A stretch of DNA of 64,000 nucleotides from Dugong dugon (GCA_030035585.1 CM057481.1:7899128-7963127); one strand, 5' to 3'; shown: positions 44,349 to 56,777, counted from the stretch's first letter. A program made the numbers and translations. Notes: generated by a model from the letters alone, not told the origin.

Positions 44349-44365
44349 AATAATGGCTGTGTCTG
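44349..44365. repeat. Target-site duplication, right (short L1)
   Basis: AATAATGGCTGTGTCTG, partner of 43930-43946. Confidence 0.92.
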
Positions 44366-44540
44366 GATGGTACAAAAGGTTAACATGCTTGGCTGCTAAC
44401 CCAAACATAGGAATTCAAGTCCAGTCAGAGGCACCTTGGAAGAAAGGCAAGGCAATCTACTTCCAAAAAATCAGCCACTGAAAACCCTATGGAGAAGAGT
44501 TCTATTCTGACACACATGGAGTTGCCATGAGTTGGACTCG
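44357..44540 (+). mobile_element. AfroSINE
   Basis: SINE with a diverged head (GTACAAAAGGTTAACATGC), GTCAGAGGCACCTTGGAAG and GTTGCCATGAGTTGGACTC. The 5' edge is shared with the L1 target duplication. It is directly followed by a minisatellite. Confidence 0.8.
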
Positions 44541-44547
44541 TCGCTCG

Positions 44548-44694
44548 CACCTCACTGAACATCCCTAGAATACCTACTGAATTTCACATGGCTTCTCACC
44601 TCACTGAACATCCCTAGAATACATACTGAATTTCTCATTGCTTCTCACCTCACTGAACATCCCTAGAATACATATTAAATTTCGTGTGGCTTCT
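44548..44694. repeat. 49-bp minisatellite, three copies
   Basis: CACCTCACTGAACATCCCTA recurs at 44548, 44597 and 44646, a regular 49-base period. The copies differ at a few positions (for example TACCTACTGAA versus TACATACTGAA versus TACATATTAAA). It abuts the AfroSINE end. Confidence 0.9.
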
Positions 44695-44845
44695 CCTTTA
44701 ACATTCCTCCATGTAAGCTTATGGTCCAACACCAAAGAGCTATTCCCTGAGAGTGATTTCATGAAGGGCCAAAATGAGGCAATCCAGCAGGACCAGCATC
44801 ATCGAGGTATAAAATGGAAAAAAATTTAGACACTATCTTGTTACC

Positions 44846-45262
44846 CAGCGTTGCTGTAATAAAATATACCACGAATGGGTTGTTTTAAAGAACTGAAATT
44901 TATTTTCTAACAATTCCATATGCTAGAAATCTGAATTCAGGGCATCAGCTCTAGGGGAAGGTCCCTCTTTGTCTTTTTCAGCTTCTACAAGCTGCTGGCA
45001 ATCCTTGGGGTTCCTGGGCTTGTAGCTGCATCTGCCTCCATGGTCATATGGTATCTTCCTCTGTGTGTGTCTATCTATGTCTGTACTCCTCCTTCTAAAA
45101 CACCACTCAGAAGAGATTAGGTTTAGGACCCACCCTACTCCTGTTGACCTCATTAACATAATACAAGAAAAACCCTATTCCAAACAAGGTCCCATTCTCA
45201 TTTACAGGGGTTAGGAGTTCAACACATCTTTTTGGGTGACCCAACTCAATCCAGAGCAGGTG
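44846..45262 (-). mobile_element. MaLR-like LTR remnant
   Basis: Reverse LTR: GCTGTAATAAAATATACCACG, GAACTGAAATTTATTTTC, ATTCAGGGCATCAGCTCTAG, and CATCTTTTTGGGTGACCCAAC at its 5' end. It is similar in its first part to 53896-54152. Subfamily not assigned. Confidence 0.55.
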
Positions 45263-46254
45263 CAATGATTTGAAGGCTGGTGTCTTCAACTCGCTGGATA
45301 GCTTCAGGTGCGTGGCAGAGAAAGGGGTGGAGGGACACTCAGCACAGCAAGAAATCTCCTTTTATCTGTGCCACAGACCACTCAGAGTGAGCAACGTAAG
45401 CAACACAACCATGCTGCACTTGCGAATGCTTTCCTTTGCTCACGACAGAGAAAAAAGATGGGAAACCACTGACCTTGACAAATGGGTGAAGCGAACATCC
45501 TTTAGGCATTCTTAAGTGTGAGTGTATTTAAGAAGCTGAGCTTGGTTAAGACCAGAGCAAAGGGGAATTTGAGAGTCCGTCTGTCCTCTGCCAGCAACCT
45601 GGATAGTCTAGGTTGGACTGACAGCTGGATGCAGCGGGGAGGACTAGCACCCTACTAAGGAAGCCTAGGAATCTCAGGCAACACTGGCCTGACCAGAAGG
45701 CCTCCTTTCCTGTGCACAGAGGCTGGCGGAGCGGGAGGATCTAATCACTGCAGCTACCCATCACGGACATTAGTTACAACTGAAATGTCTCTCTTCGACA
45801 AAACATTAAAATGTTCAAATCAATCATACATTTGGGGAAAACGGTCTCAGGATAATTTAATTTAGCCACTACAGTTTCATTAATTTTATATGTTCCTTTA
45901 CTTTTAAAAGACATTCAAAGGAATTAACCCTAGTGGATTTGACATTTGCTGTCCCTGACTGTACTATCAACTTTAACTAGATTCTAGAAATGAAGCAACA
46001 ATATCTTATCAACAGGAAGACATTTTTTAGGATGGAAAATTCAACATCAGACAGGACCAAATTTAAGAAAACACTGAAGGCCAAATCTGTAAAACAGATA
46101 AACTAGTGGGATATAATTTATATTTCCAGAATTAGTCTTGATTTCACAAAAACATTCACTGCAGGGATCCATTAAATAGCAGATTCCTCTTGTGCATTTG
46201 AAATATTAACTAATTTATAAAAACCCCACTTTCAGGTCATACTTATGGTGTTGG
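45263..46254. other. No gene recognised; unassigned sequence
   Basis: The 81-codon frame at 45270-45515 has no recognisable domain. Nothing else seen. Confidence 0.45.
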
Positions 46255-46264
46255 TCTAGGCACG

Positions 46265-46507
46265 GGAGTCCTTGGGTGGTGCAAACAGTATAGCCCTAGG
46301 CTGCTAATTGGAAGGCTGTAGGTCCATGTCCACCCAGAGACACCTCAGAAGAAAGGCCTGCTGATCTACTTCTGAAAAATCAGCCTTTGAAAACCCTATG
46401 GAGTGCAGTTCTACTCTGATACACATGGGGTCTCCATGAGTCAGAGGCTGACTTGTCATGAGTTAGGGGGCCGACTCAATGGCAGCTAGCAAAGCTAGCA
46501 ACAACAA
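46265..46507 (+). mobile_element. AfroSINE, complete
   Basis: GAGTCCTTGGGTGGTGCAAAC head, CACCCAGAGACACCTC, then a duplicated stretch near the end (CATGAGTCAGAGGCTGA followed by CATGAGTTAGGGGGCCGA). It is flanked by TCTAGGCACG at 46255-46264 and 46508-46517. Confidence 0.9.
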
Positions 46508-46789
46508 TCTAGGCACGCTGCAATCAACAAAGCCAAACTCTTCTACATGGAAGCCAAGTATTTGGAGGCACGTTACTTCATTTCTCTGAGGCATGGTTTC
46601 CAGTTCTCTACCTGCCCAGATTAGCACTTAGAATTTCTGTAGGGGTTAAATATATCCTACTCCTAAAAACGTTTTATAAACTTTAAAGTCCTTTTCAAAT
46701 TTGTTGCTCTACAGGAAGGTAGAAAAGGCTTTCGCATTTACTTAGTGTCTTATGTATCCCAGGTACAATTACATACATTGTTTGATTTT

Positions 46790-46955
46790 TTCTTCAGCGC
46801 ACTGCTACTAGAGTTTCATCATTACTGAACAAGGGCACCAGGACTCCAACAGGACTTCACTCCAGGTCATATAGCTAATCAGTGACAAAACCGGGATATT
46901 AAGCCTCGTCTGTCCCACTCCAAACACCACTGTTCAGTCCACTACCTCACACAGG
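46790..46955 (-). mobile_element. MIR SINE (minus strand)
   Basis: Reversed MIR: GGTCATATAGCTAATCAGTGA, AAACCGGGATATTAAGCC, then CACCACTGTTCAGTCCACTA. Confidence 0.7.
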
Positions 46956-47165
46956 TTCAAGTATTTGTTCTGTTACCTACTAGTAGTGTAACTTGAGCAA
47001 GTTAATGAACCTCTCTGAAATACATTTTCCTTGTTGTCTCAAAACTGGGATGATAATTTGTCTTCCCTCAGAGAGCTGCTGTTAGGACTGAATGAGCTTA
47101 TGCACATAAACCTCTTGCTACGGTACCTGACCAAGTAAGTATGCAGTACATGTGGATTATTAGTC
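46956..47165 (+). mobile_element. MIR SINE
   Basis: Forward MIR directly adjoining the reversed one: GTGTAACTTGAGCAAGTTAA, AACCTCTCTGAAATACATTT, AACTGGGATGATAATTTG, GCTGTTAGGACTGAATGAG. Confidence 0.75.
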
Positions 47166-47324
47166 TTTTGAGCCCAAACAAAATCTAGTACACTTCTCAG
47201 GATAAACAAGCATTTAAGAATTTACACATGGAAAAGAATGCTTCTTCCAAGCAAAACATGTAACATCAGAATATCATTACTCCCAGTACTACTGCAGTAT
47301 TTCTACTGTGCATACAAGCTAAAA

Positions 47325-47456
47325 AGCACTAGGTTCAGCATTAGCGGTCAGAGACCTAGACTCAAAACTCAGTTCTGTGCCAGTAACTAGTAATTTGATT
47401 TAAAGCAAAATCTCTATGTCGTTTCAGTTTTCTTTACTATCAAGGAGAGATGAAAA
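47325..47456 (+). mobile_element. MIR SINE fragment
   Basis: AGAGACCTAGACTCAAAACTC, then GTGCCAGTAACTAGTAATTTG. A short, diverged forward MIR. Confidence 0.55.
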
Positions 47457-47544
47457 ATATGGGAAATAACAGCAGTGAAAACAATGCATAGATCTTAGCA
47501 ATGCTGATTTTTCCCTTTCCAAAATCACAGGCTAGCTTATTTTA

Positions 47545-50186
47545 AATGAACCTTCCTACCATAAACCACTAGAAAATCTGAAGAAAATTAAAACAAAAAA
47601 CCAAACATATATTTGAAGGCATTTGAAGAGCTACCAAGAAAATGAGGATTTGACAGGTCAAAATCTTAGAAGGAGAAGAAGCCTAGAGAGATGAACTGAC
47701 ATTTGGCACAACTTTTCCATTTGAGACATTTGCAAATTCTCAAAGAGCAGCTGAGAAATAAGTAAAACTAAGCAGAAAGTAGTATCTGAAAGACGTACAG
47801 CTGAACAGAGCTTCCTACAGTTTCATAAGGTTAGGAGAAAACATTAGGATTCTGACTTCCCTGAGGAGGAAGGGCCCACGTAAACACCTACAGCTTTGAG
47901 TTGGGGCCCCTTATGTGGTATAACTTAGAAGTAAAAAATTAACGTTGTATAGAAGAGCCCTCACGAAAACTGAAGCCCAGCTTTAAATCTGCTCAATCCA
48001 TGACCGGATGAAGTTAACATGCTCCTATGCTACCTGCCTGCTAAAAGCAAACGTAAATCCTCTCTGAAGTGAAATGTGATCCAGAGACTCAAATGATCTC
48101 TAGTTTTTATACATAATGACCAGCATTCAACCACAATTAACAAAGTATGCCAAAAAATCAACTAAAAATCAAAATAACAAAAGACAATAGAAATAAACTC
48201 ATAGAAGATATAGATATTAAATTTATCATATAAGGATTTTATTATTTCAAGAAAGTAAATGACAAAATGGAGAATTTCTGCAGACCTGAAAACCATAAAA
48301 AGAAAATCAAATAAAATTATAGAACAGAAGAAAAAAAAAAATCCCGTAACTGAAATTAAGAACTCAATGAATAGGTTAAAAAGCAAAGTAACCCCAGATG
48401 AAGAGATAATCAATGGACTGGAAGATAAACCAGGAGAAAAAATCTGACTGAAAGAGACAAAGAGAGGAAGACAGCACAGGAGACAAGTGGGACACGGGGA
48501 AAGGGTCTGATGTGTGTAACTGGAGTCCCGAAAGAAGAGGAGAGACAGGACTGGGGCAGAAACAAACTTGAAGAGACAAAATACAAAAATAAATTGGCAG
48601 AAAATATTAAGCCATAGGCTGAAGAAGTGCTACAAACCCCAAGCGGAATAAATACAAAGAAAATCGCACCTAGGCACACCAAGGGAAACTACTAAAAAAA
48701 CAATGACCAATAGAAAAACTGAAAAGTAACCCGTGTAAAAGGTCACAATTCTTCTGGAGGATCAACAGCAGGATGAAGAATTTATTGACAATAGAAGCCA
48801 GATACAACTGAATTATATTTTTGAAGTGCTAGGGGGAAAAAAAAGTTACTAAAATCCCATTTTGAAAGATACCTTCAAAAGTAAAGTTGAAATAAATTTC
48901 CACACAAATATAAGCTGAGAGAATTTGTTAGCAGGAGATTTACACTAAAGTGTATTCTTTAGGCAGAAAGAAAATGATCAATTTAAAAGAAAGAAGATAA
49001 AGGAAGAAACAGAGAGCAATAAAAAGAATAACTATGTGGTTAAGTCTAAATGAATACTATTTGAATAAAACAATAATCAAAATGCCTGTAGGGTCAAAAA
49101 TAGCTTCACTATTAAATAGATGAGCAACAATATTATAAAAGTCTGAAGGAATAAATGGAGTTAAGTGTTCTAAGACCACTGTATTGTCTAGGAGGTGCTA
49201 GGTATACTAAGTTATATCAAATGTTAATAAGCCAAGGAAGCATGCTGCAATTTCTAGGGTAACTACTTCAAGAATAGCAAAAGAATATAATAAAGAGCTA
49301 ATGGAGAGAAAAGGAGCTATAAAACACTTAGAAAGAAGGTGAAAAGGAAAGGAAAAGAAAGAGAAAATGAGTGGGACAAAGAGAATACAAATAATAAGAT
49401 GGGAGATTTAAACCCAAATAGATCAGTAATTACATCAACTGTAAACATCTATGTTTTCCAAATAAAAGACAAAGATTTTCATATTGATTTATAACACCTC
49501 AAACATATGCTGCCTACAAGAGACACATCTTAAGTATAAAGACCCAGAAAGGTTGAAAGTAAAAGGACATTAAAAAGATATACCATACAAATAGACAAAA
49601 TCAAATTTAAGACAAATAACATTACTAGAAATAGAAATGAAATGGCATAATGATAAAAGGTACAATCCACTAGGATTAATTAATTAATTCTAAATTAATA
49701 CGCAGCTAATATCGTTGATTTAAATTTGCTATGTAGAAAAAAACGGACAGAACTAAAAGGAGAAATACACAAGTCCACATTACATTGCAGATGGAAAACA
49801 TCTGTCTCCATAATTAACAGAACAAGCAGACAAAAGATCAGGAAATAAGTAGGTGATTTGAACTACACAGTATACAAAATTGAGCTAACCAACTTTTATA
49901 GAAAACTAGAACCAACAACTGCAAACACACACTATTTCCAGTCACACATAGAATAATTAACAAAATTGACCATAATCTGATCCATGAAGTAAGTCCCAAA
50001 AAATTTCCAAGGATTAAAATGTTAAAAGTATGTTCTCTGTCCACAATGAAATTAAGCTATAAATCAACATCAAATAATGAAAAAATTCACAAATATTTTG
50101 AAGTTTATCAATATTTCTGGATAAACCATGAGGCAAAGAAGAAATCAAAATGGATTTTTTCTTTCTAGTTAGATTTTTAGCATCTT
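47545..50186 (+). mobile_element. Old L1/HAL1-type element
   Basis: It has a long L1-like 5' region, an ORF1-like coiled-coil segment near 48259-48447 (KRKSNKIIEQKKKKNPVTEIK), a CATCTTAAGTATAAAGACCCAG box near 49526, and an endonuclease-region-like end near 50040-50150 (ATTAAGCTATAAATCAACATC). All frames are closed. An RTE on the minus strand abuts its 3' side. Confidence 0.65.
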
Positions 50187-50609
50187 TGTTGTTGTTGTTA
50201 CGTGCTGTTGAGTGGGTTTCAACTCATAGCAACCCTAAGTACAACAGAATGAAACACTGGCTTGTCTTGCACCATCCTCACGATCATTATTATGCTTGAG
50301 CCCACTGAGCAGCCAACTGTGTCAATCAATCTTGTTGAGGTTCTTCCTCTTTTTTGATGATCCTCTACCGAGTATGATATCCTTCTTCAGAGACTGGTCC
50401 CTCCTGATAACATGTCCAAAGTACTTGAGGTGAAGTCTCGCCATCCTCATTTCTAAGGAGCACGCTGGCTGTACCTCTTCCACACTGGCTGAACTTGTTA
50501 CTTCTCCTGGCAATCCATGGTATATACAATATTCTTTGCCAGCACCATAATTCAAAGGCTTCAATTCTTCTTTGGTCTTTTTTATTCATTGTCCAGCTTT
50601 CTCATGCAT

Positions 50610-50780
50610 ATGTTGTTGTTGTTAGGTGCCATCGAGTCAGTTCCGACTCAAAGCGACCCTATGCAGAACAGAACAAAACAGTCCTGTGCCACCTCACAAC
50701 TGTTGTTATGCTTGCGCCCATTGTTACAGCCACTGTGTCAATCCATCTTGTTCAGGGTCTTCCTCTTTTTCCCTGACCTT
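50610..50780 (-). mobile_element. RTE 3' fragment nested in RTE, same orientation
   Basis: A second copy of the RTE terminus (TTGTTGTTGTTAGGTGCCAT through CTGACCTTCTACTTTG) interrupts the host RTE at GCATATG, with GCATACG on the far side as a likely 7-base duplication. Confidence 0.78.
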
Positions 50781-51303
50781 CTACTTTGCATACGAGTGAT
50801 TGAAAATACCATGGCTTAGGTCAGGCGCACCTTAGTCCTCAAAGTGACATCTTTGCTTTTCAACACTTGAAAAAGGTCTTTTGCATCAAATTCGCCCAAT
50901 GCAATACATTGTTTGATTTCTTCACTGCTGCTTCCATAGGCATTGATTCTGGATCCAAGTAAAATGAAATCCTTAACAACTTCAATCTTTTCTCCGTTTA
51001 TCATGATGTTGCTTATTGGTCCAGTTGTGAGGATTTTTGTTTTCTTTATGTTGAGGTGTAACCCATACTGAAGGCTTAAGTCTTTGATCTTCATCAGTAA
51101 GTGCTTCAAGTCCTCTTCACTTTCAGCAAGCAAGGTTGTGTCATCTGCATAACACAGACTGTTAATGAGTTTTTCTCCAATCCTGATGCTGAGTTCTTCT
51201 TCATATCGTCCAGTTTCTCTGCTTATTTGCTCAGCATACAGACTGAATAAGTATGGTGAAAGGATAAAACCCTGACGCACACCTTTCCCGATTTTAAACC
51301 AAG

Positions 51304-51551
51304 AATGTACTTTAGATATGCTATCATGAGGGACCAGTCCCTGGAGAAGTACAACATGTTGGGTAAAGTAGAAGGTCAGTGAAAAAGAGGAAGACACTCA
51401 CCAAGATGGACTGACAACAGTGGCTTGAACAATGGGCTCAAGCATAACAATGATTGTGAGGATGGCACAGGACTGGCAGTGTTTCCTTCTGTTGTACACA
51501 GGGTCATTATGAGTTGGAACCAACCTGCCAGAACCTAACAACAAAAACAGT
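51304..51551 (+). mobile_element. RTE 3' fragment nested in RTE, opposite orientation
   Basis: Plus-strand RTE terminus (GGGACCAGTCCCTGGAGAAG to AACCTAACAACAAAAAC) inserted in the minus-strand host, which reads AACCAAG on one side and AGTATCCTCTTGTTCTG on the other. Limits are approximate. Confidence 0.8.
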
Positions 51552-53895
51552 ATCCTCTTGTTCTGTTCAAACAACTGCCTCTTGGTCTATGAATTGGTTC
51601 TGCATGAGCACAATGAAGTGTTCTGGAATTCCCATTCTTTGCAATGTCATCCATAATTTGTTATGATCCACACAGTCGGAAGCCTTTGCACAGTCAATAA
51701 AACACAGGTAAACATCCTTCTGGTATTCTCTGCTTTCAGCCAAGATCCATCTGACATCAGCAACGATATCCCTCATTACAAGTCCTCTTCTGAATCTGAC
51801 TTGAATTTCTGACAGGTCCCTGTCTATACACTGCTTTTCAATGATCTTCAGCAAAATTTTACTTGAATGTGATATTAATGATATTGTTCGATAATTTCCA
51901 CATTCTGTTGGATCACCTGTCTTTGGAACAGGCTCAAATATGGATCTCTTCCAGTCAGTTGGCCAAGAAGCTGTCTTCAAAATTTCTTAGCAAAGACCAG
52001 TAAGCACCTCCAGCGCGGCATCCATTTGTTGAAACATCTCAGTTGGTATTCTGTCAATTCCTGGGGACTTCTTTTTTGCCAATGCCTTCAGTGCAGCTTG
52101 GACTTCTTTCAATACCATAGGTTCTTGATTATATGCTACCTCTTGAAATGGTTAAACATCAACCGTTTTGTTTTGGTACCATGACTCTGTGTATTCCTTC
52201 CATCTTCTTTTGATACTTCCTGTATCGTTCAATATTTTCCTCATAGAGTCCTTCAATATTGCAAGTTGAGGTATGAATGTTTTCTTCATTTCTTTCAGCT
52301 TGAGAAATGCCAAGTGTGTTCTTCCTTTTTGGTTTTCTAACTACAAATTTTTGTGCATTTTATAATAATTCTTTACTTTGGCTTCTTGAGCTGCCCTTTG
52401 AAATCTTCTGTTCGGCTCTTTTACTTCAGCATTTCTTCCATTTGCTTTAGTTGCTCTACATTCAATAGCAAGTTTCAGAGTCTCTTCTGACATCCATTTG
52501 GTCTTTTCTTTCTTTCCTGTCTTTGTAATGACCTTTTGCTTTCTTCATGTATGATGTCCTTGCTATCACTCCACAACCCATCAGGTCTTTGGTCATTAGT
52601 GTCCAATGCATCAAATCTATTCTTGAGATGGTCTGTACATTCAGGAGGGATATACTCAGGGTCATACTTTGGCTCTCGTGGACTTGTTCTAATTTTCTTC
52701 AGCTTCAACTTGAACTTGCATATGAGCAATTGATGGTCTGTTCCATAGCTAGCCCCTGGCCTTGTCCTGACTGATGATATTGAGCTCCTCTATCATCTCT
52801 TTCCACAGATGTAGATGATTTGATTCCTGTGTATTCCATCGAGCAAGGTCCACATGTACAGATGCCATTTATGTTGTTGAAAAAAGGTATTTGCAATGAA
52901 TAAGTCATTGGTCTTGCAAAATTCTATCACTTAATCTCCAGCAGCGTTTCTATCACGAAGGGTATATTTTCCAACTACTGTTCCTTCTTCTTTGTTCTGA
53001 ACTTTCGCATTCCAATCATCAGTAATTATCAATGTGTCTTGATTGTATGTTTGATGGATTTCAAACTGCAAAAGTTGGTAAAAATCTTCAATTTCTTCAT
53101 CTTTGGCCTTAGTGGTTGGTGTGTAAACTTGAATAATAGTAGTATTAACTGGTCTTCCTGGTAAGTATATGGATATTATCCTATCACTGACAACGCTGTA
53201 CTTCAGGACAGATTTTGAAATGTTCTTTTTGATGATGAATGTGATGTGTCATTCCTCTTCCATTTGTCATTCCCAGCCTAATAGGCCATATGATTGTCTG
53301 ATTCAAAATGGCAGTCCATTTTAGCTCACTAATGCCTATCAATCTTTATACTTTCCATTTCATTTTTGACAACTTCTAGTTTTCCTAGATTCATACTTCA
53401 TACATTCCATGTTCCAATTATTAATTGATGTTTGCAACTGTCCTCATTTTGAGTCATGCCACATCAGCAAATGAAGGTCCTGAAAGCTTGACTCCATCCA
53501 CGTCATTAAGGTCCACACTACTTTATGGAGGCAGCTCTTCCCCAGTCATATTTTGAGTGCCTTCCAATCTGAGGGGCTCATCTTCTGGCACTGTATCAGA
53601 CAATGTTCCACTGCTATTCATAAAGTTTTCACTGGCCAGTTTTTTCAGAACTAGATGGCCAGGTCCTTCTTCCTAGTCTGTCTTAGTTTGGAAGCTCTGC
53701 TGAAACCTGTCCACCATGAGTGACCCTGCTGGTATTTGAAATACCAGTTGCACAGCTTCCAGCATCACAGCAACACGCAAGCCACCACAGTTCAACAAAG
53801 TGACAGACAATTGGTGGCTTCCAGTCTCTAGCACTTCCAAAACCATTTCCACATTTTAGGTATCTGTAACAGCAGCACCCCACTCCCAGTACAAA

Positions 53896-54152
53896 TTCTG
53901 TCCTAGTTATGTGGTGCTACTACGTCAGAAATACTACAAGTGGATGGCTTTAATAAACAGAAATTTATTCTCTCACAGTTAGGAGGCAAAAAGTCCAAAT
54001 TCAGGGTGCCAGTTCCTGGGTAAGGGTTTCTCTCTCTGTCAGCTCTGGGCGAAGGCCCTTGTCATCAATCTTCCCCTGTTCTAGGAACTTCTCAGTGCAG
54101 GAACCCCGGATACAAAGGACATGCTCAGCTCCTAGCCTTTGTTTCTTGGTAG
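53896..54152 (-). mobile_element. MaLR-like LTR fragment
   Basis: TGTCCTAGTTATGTGGTGCT, then AACAGAAATTTATTCTCTCAC and ATTCAGGGTGCCAGTTCCTG. It resembles 44846-45262 at its start. It is cut off at an old L1. Confidence 0.55.
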
Positions 54153-56345
54153 TAATCTTTATTGAGGTATAATTCACATATGATAAACTGTACATATTTC
54201 AAATGTTTAATTCTGTAAGATTTGACTTATGTAAAATTATCACCACAATCAAGATAATGAAATATCACCACCCTCAAATTTTACTCATGCCCCTCACGGC
54301 CCCTCCCACTTTTCTACCCATCCCTGCGCCACTCCCCAGTAAACCACTGATCTGCTTTCTAGCATTATAGGTTAGTTTGCACTTTCTAGAACGTTATACA
54401 AAATGGGATCATAGAAGATATACTATTTTTGTTTGGCTTTTTTCACTCAGTATAGAGTTCTATCTATATTGTTGTAGGTGTCAATAGTTCATTGCTATCT
54501 ATTCCTCAGTAGTATTCCATTATATGGATATATCATACTTTGTCTACCCACTGATCTATTGATAAATATTTGGGTTGTTTTCAGTTTTGGACTATCGAAA
54601 TAACGCTGCTATGAACATTAATATACAAGTGGTTGGATGGACATATGCTTTCATTTCTCTTGGTTAAATATGTAGGCATAGAATAACCAGGTCATTTCCT
54701 CAAGAAACTTGGCAAATACTTTTCCAAAGTGTTCAATCCATTTTACATCCCCACCACCAGTGTCTGAGAGTTCCCCTTGTTCTGCATCTTCACCATCATT
54801 TGGTTTCGTCAGCCCTTTTAATTTTACCTGTTCTAGTAGGTGTACAGTAGTATCTCATTGTGGTTTTAATTAGCATTTTCCTAATGACTAATGATGTCGA
54901 GCCTCTTTTCCTTTGTTTATTTGCCATCTGTATATCTTCTTTCGTGAAGCATCTGTTCAAATATTTTGCCTATTTTTAAACTGGATTGTTTCCATATTAC
55001 TAAGTTCTGGGGGTTCTTGATATATTCTGTTCTTTAGCAGATACGGATTTCTTTGTGTTTTCTCCCAGTTCATGGTTTTCTTTTTGCTGTTGTTTGTTAT
55101 CATTTTCTTAACAGTGTCTTTTGAAGTGCAAAAGTTCTTAATATTGATGTAGTCCAATTTATAAATTTGTTCTTTTATGGACAGTAATTTTGGTATTGTA
55201 TATAAGAAATCTTTGTCTAACTGGACATCACAAAGATTTTCTCCTGTGTTTTCGTTTAGAATTTGTATAGTTCTATGCTTTGCATTTTGAGTTAATTTTT
55301 GTATTTGGTGCAAACTATGAAACAAAGTTGATTTTTTATCTATGGATATCCAACTTTCCAGTACATCTTGTTGAAAATTCTCTACTCTTTGTACCTTTGT
55401 CAAAAATCAATCGGACATATTTGTGTGTGTCTATTTCTGAGTTCTCTATTCTTTCCCATTGATCTGTAAGTCCATACCTTCACCAGTATCACACTGTCTT
55501 GATCACTGCCACTTTATAATAAATCTTGAAGTCAGATAGAGTAAGTCCTCCAACCTTGTTCTTTTTCAAAGTTGTTTGGACTCCTATGGGTCCTCTGCAT
55601 TTCTATAGCAATTTTAGAATCAGCCTGTCCATTTGTTAAAAAAAAGAAATTCTGCTGGGATTTTTATTTAGATTGTGTTGAATCTATACATCAATTTCGT
55701 AGAGATTTTACATCCTAACTGTATGGAGTCTTCTAACCCACAACATGTAATGGTATGTTTTTCCATGTATTTGCTTTCTATAATTTCCCTCAGCAATGTT
55801 TTGTAGTTTTCAGTGTCTAAGTCTTACGCATCTTTCATTAGATTTATCCACAAGTATTGCATATTTTTGATGTTATTGTGAATTTTTTTTTAATTTCTAT
55901 TTCTGACGGGCTGTTGCTAGTATATAAAAATACAATTGACTCTTTGCATATAATCTTGTCTCCTGCAACCTTGCTAAACTAATTTATTAGCAGTAGTAGC
56001 TTTTTTTGTAGACTTCCTACATAAATGTTATGTCATCTGCAAACAAAGATAGTTTTAATTCTTCCTTTCCAATCTGAATGCCTTTTGTTTCTTTTTCTTG
56101 CCTGACGGCACTGAGTAGAACCTCTAGTACGATGCTGAATAGAAGTGGTTAAGAGTAGTCCTCATTATCTTATCCCTGATCTTAGGGGGAAAGCATTTAT
56201 TCTTTCTTCACTGAGTATGATGTTAGCTGGAGGTTTATCAGGTTAAGGAAGTCCCTTCTACTCCTGGTCTGCTGAGAGTTTTTATCACAAATGGATGTTA
56301 GATTCCGTCAAATGCTCTTTCTGCATCTACTTGGTAGAAATTTGA
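54153..56345 (-). mobile_element. Old L1 (L1M-type), minus strand, 5' truncated
   Basis: The reverse of a 3' UTR and most of the ORF2 second half: TTTATTGAGGTATAATTCACA near 54160, TATCTCATTGTGGTTTTAAT near 54851, GTCAAAAATCAATCGGACA near 55399, and a TCATCTGCAAACAAAGAT stretch near 56033, the reversed FADD region. A 148-codon frame at 54957-55403 is a remnant of ORF2. No continuous ORF2 remains. Confidence 0.8.
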
Positions 56346-56768
56346 AAATATTTTTAATTGAATTGTTGCATATTTAAAAAAATAAACAGAGTGGGATGCT
56401 GCTAAAGCCATACATAGAAAGAGACTTTTTTGCCTTAAATTTATATATTAAAAAAGAAGAAGAAAGACTGAATAAAAATGATCCATTTCAAAAGTTGGAA
56501 AAAAAGCTGGCTGCACCTAGCCACGTGTCCTAAGAGTCGGTGCACTTATATACCAGAATACTCTTTGCTTTCCAGAGCTTTAGACCTGACCATACCTGCA
56601 GGGGTATCCTACTTCACTTACTTGAAATGTTCACTGCCAGCCTCTCGTCTGTGTGCACAGTGCCAAAATCATCCACAGAACTACCATCCTGACCTCACAA
56701 TGCCTGAGACTCCACCAACGCCTGGAGAACTCAAACTACAGATTTTGAAACTAGAAGAGTCATAGTTA
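56346..56768. other. No gene recognised; unassigned sequence
   Basis: A 95-codon frame at 56478-56765 has no recognisable domain. Nothing else seen. Confidence 0.4.
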
Positions 56769-56777
56769 TCTCAGGAA

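Larger units (their letters stand above)
50187..53895 (-). mobile_element. RTE/BovB-like LINE, nearly full length, with two nested RTE fragments
   Basis: The longest RTE copy here. In element order from the right: a 5' region and endonuclease-like part (53895-52700, closed frames), a linker, then reverse transcriptase pieces including GNYRTISLISHSSKILLKII and CFIDCAKASDCVDHNKLW (51567-51980). LCYADDTTLLAESEEDLKHL follows near 51110-51165, then LHLNIKKTKILTTGPISNIM and the C-terminal GHVIRRDQS region, ending in the AAC-type terminus at 50187. The YADD box is preserved, but stops and frameshifts inactivate it. Two younger RTE 3' fragments are inserted at about 50610-50780 and 51304-51551. Confidence 0.88.

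Noticed and set aside
44548-44694. Possible CRISPR or regulatory array
   Set aside because: Contiguous 49-base tandem copies without spacers; a minisatellite.
52475-53883. Short minus-strand frames as host genes
   Set aside because: They are broken pieces of the RTE endonuclease region and 5' part.
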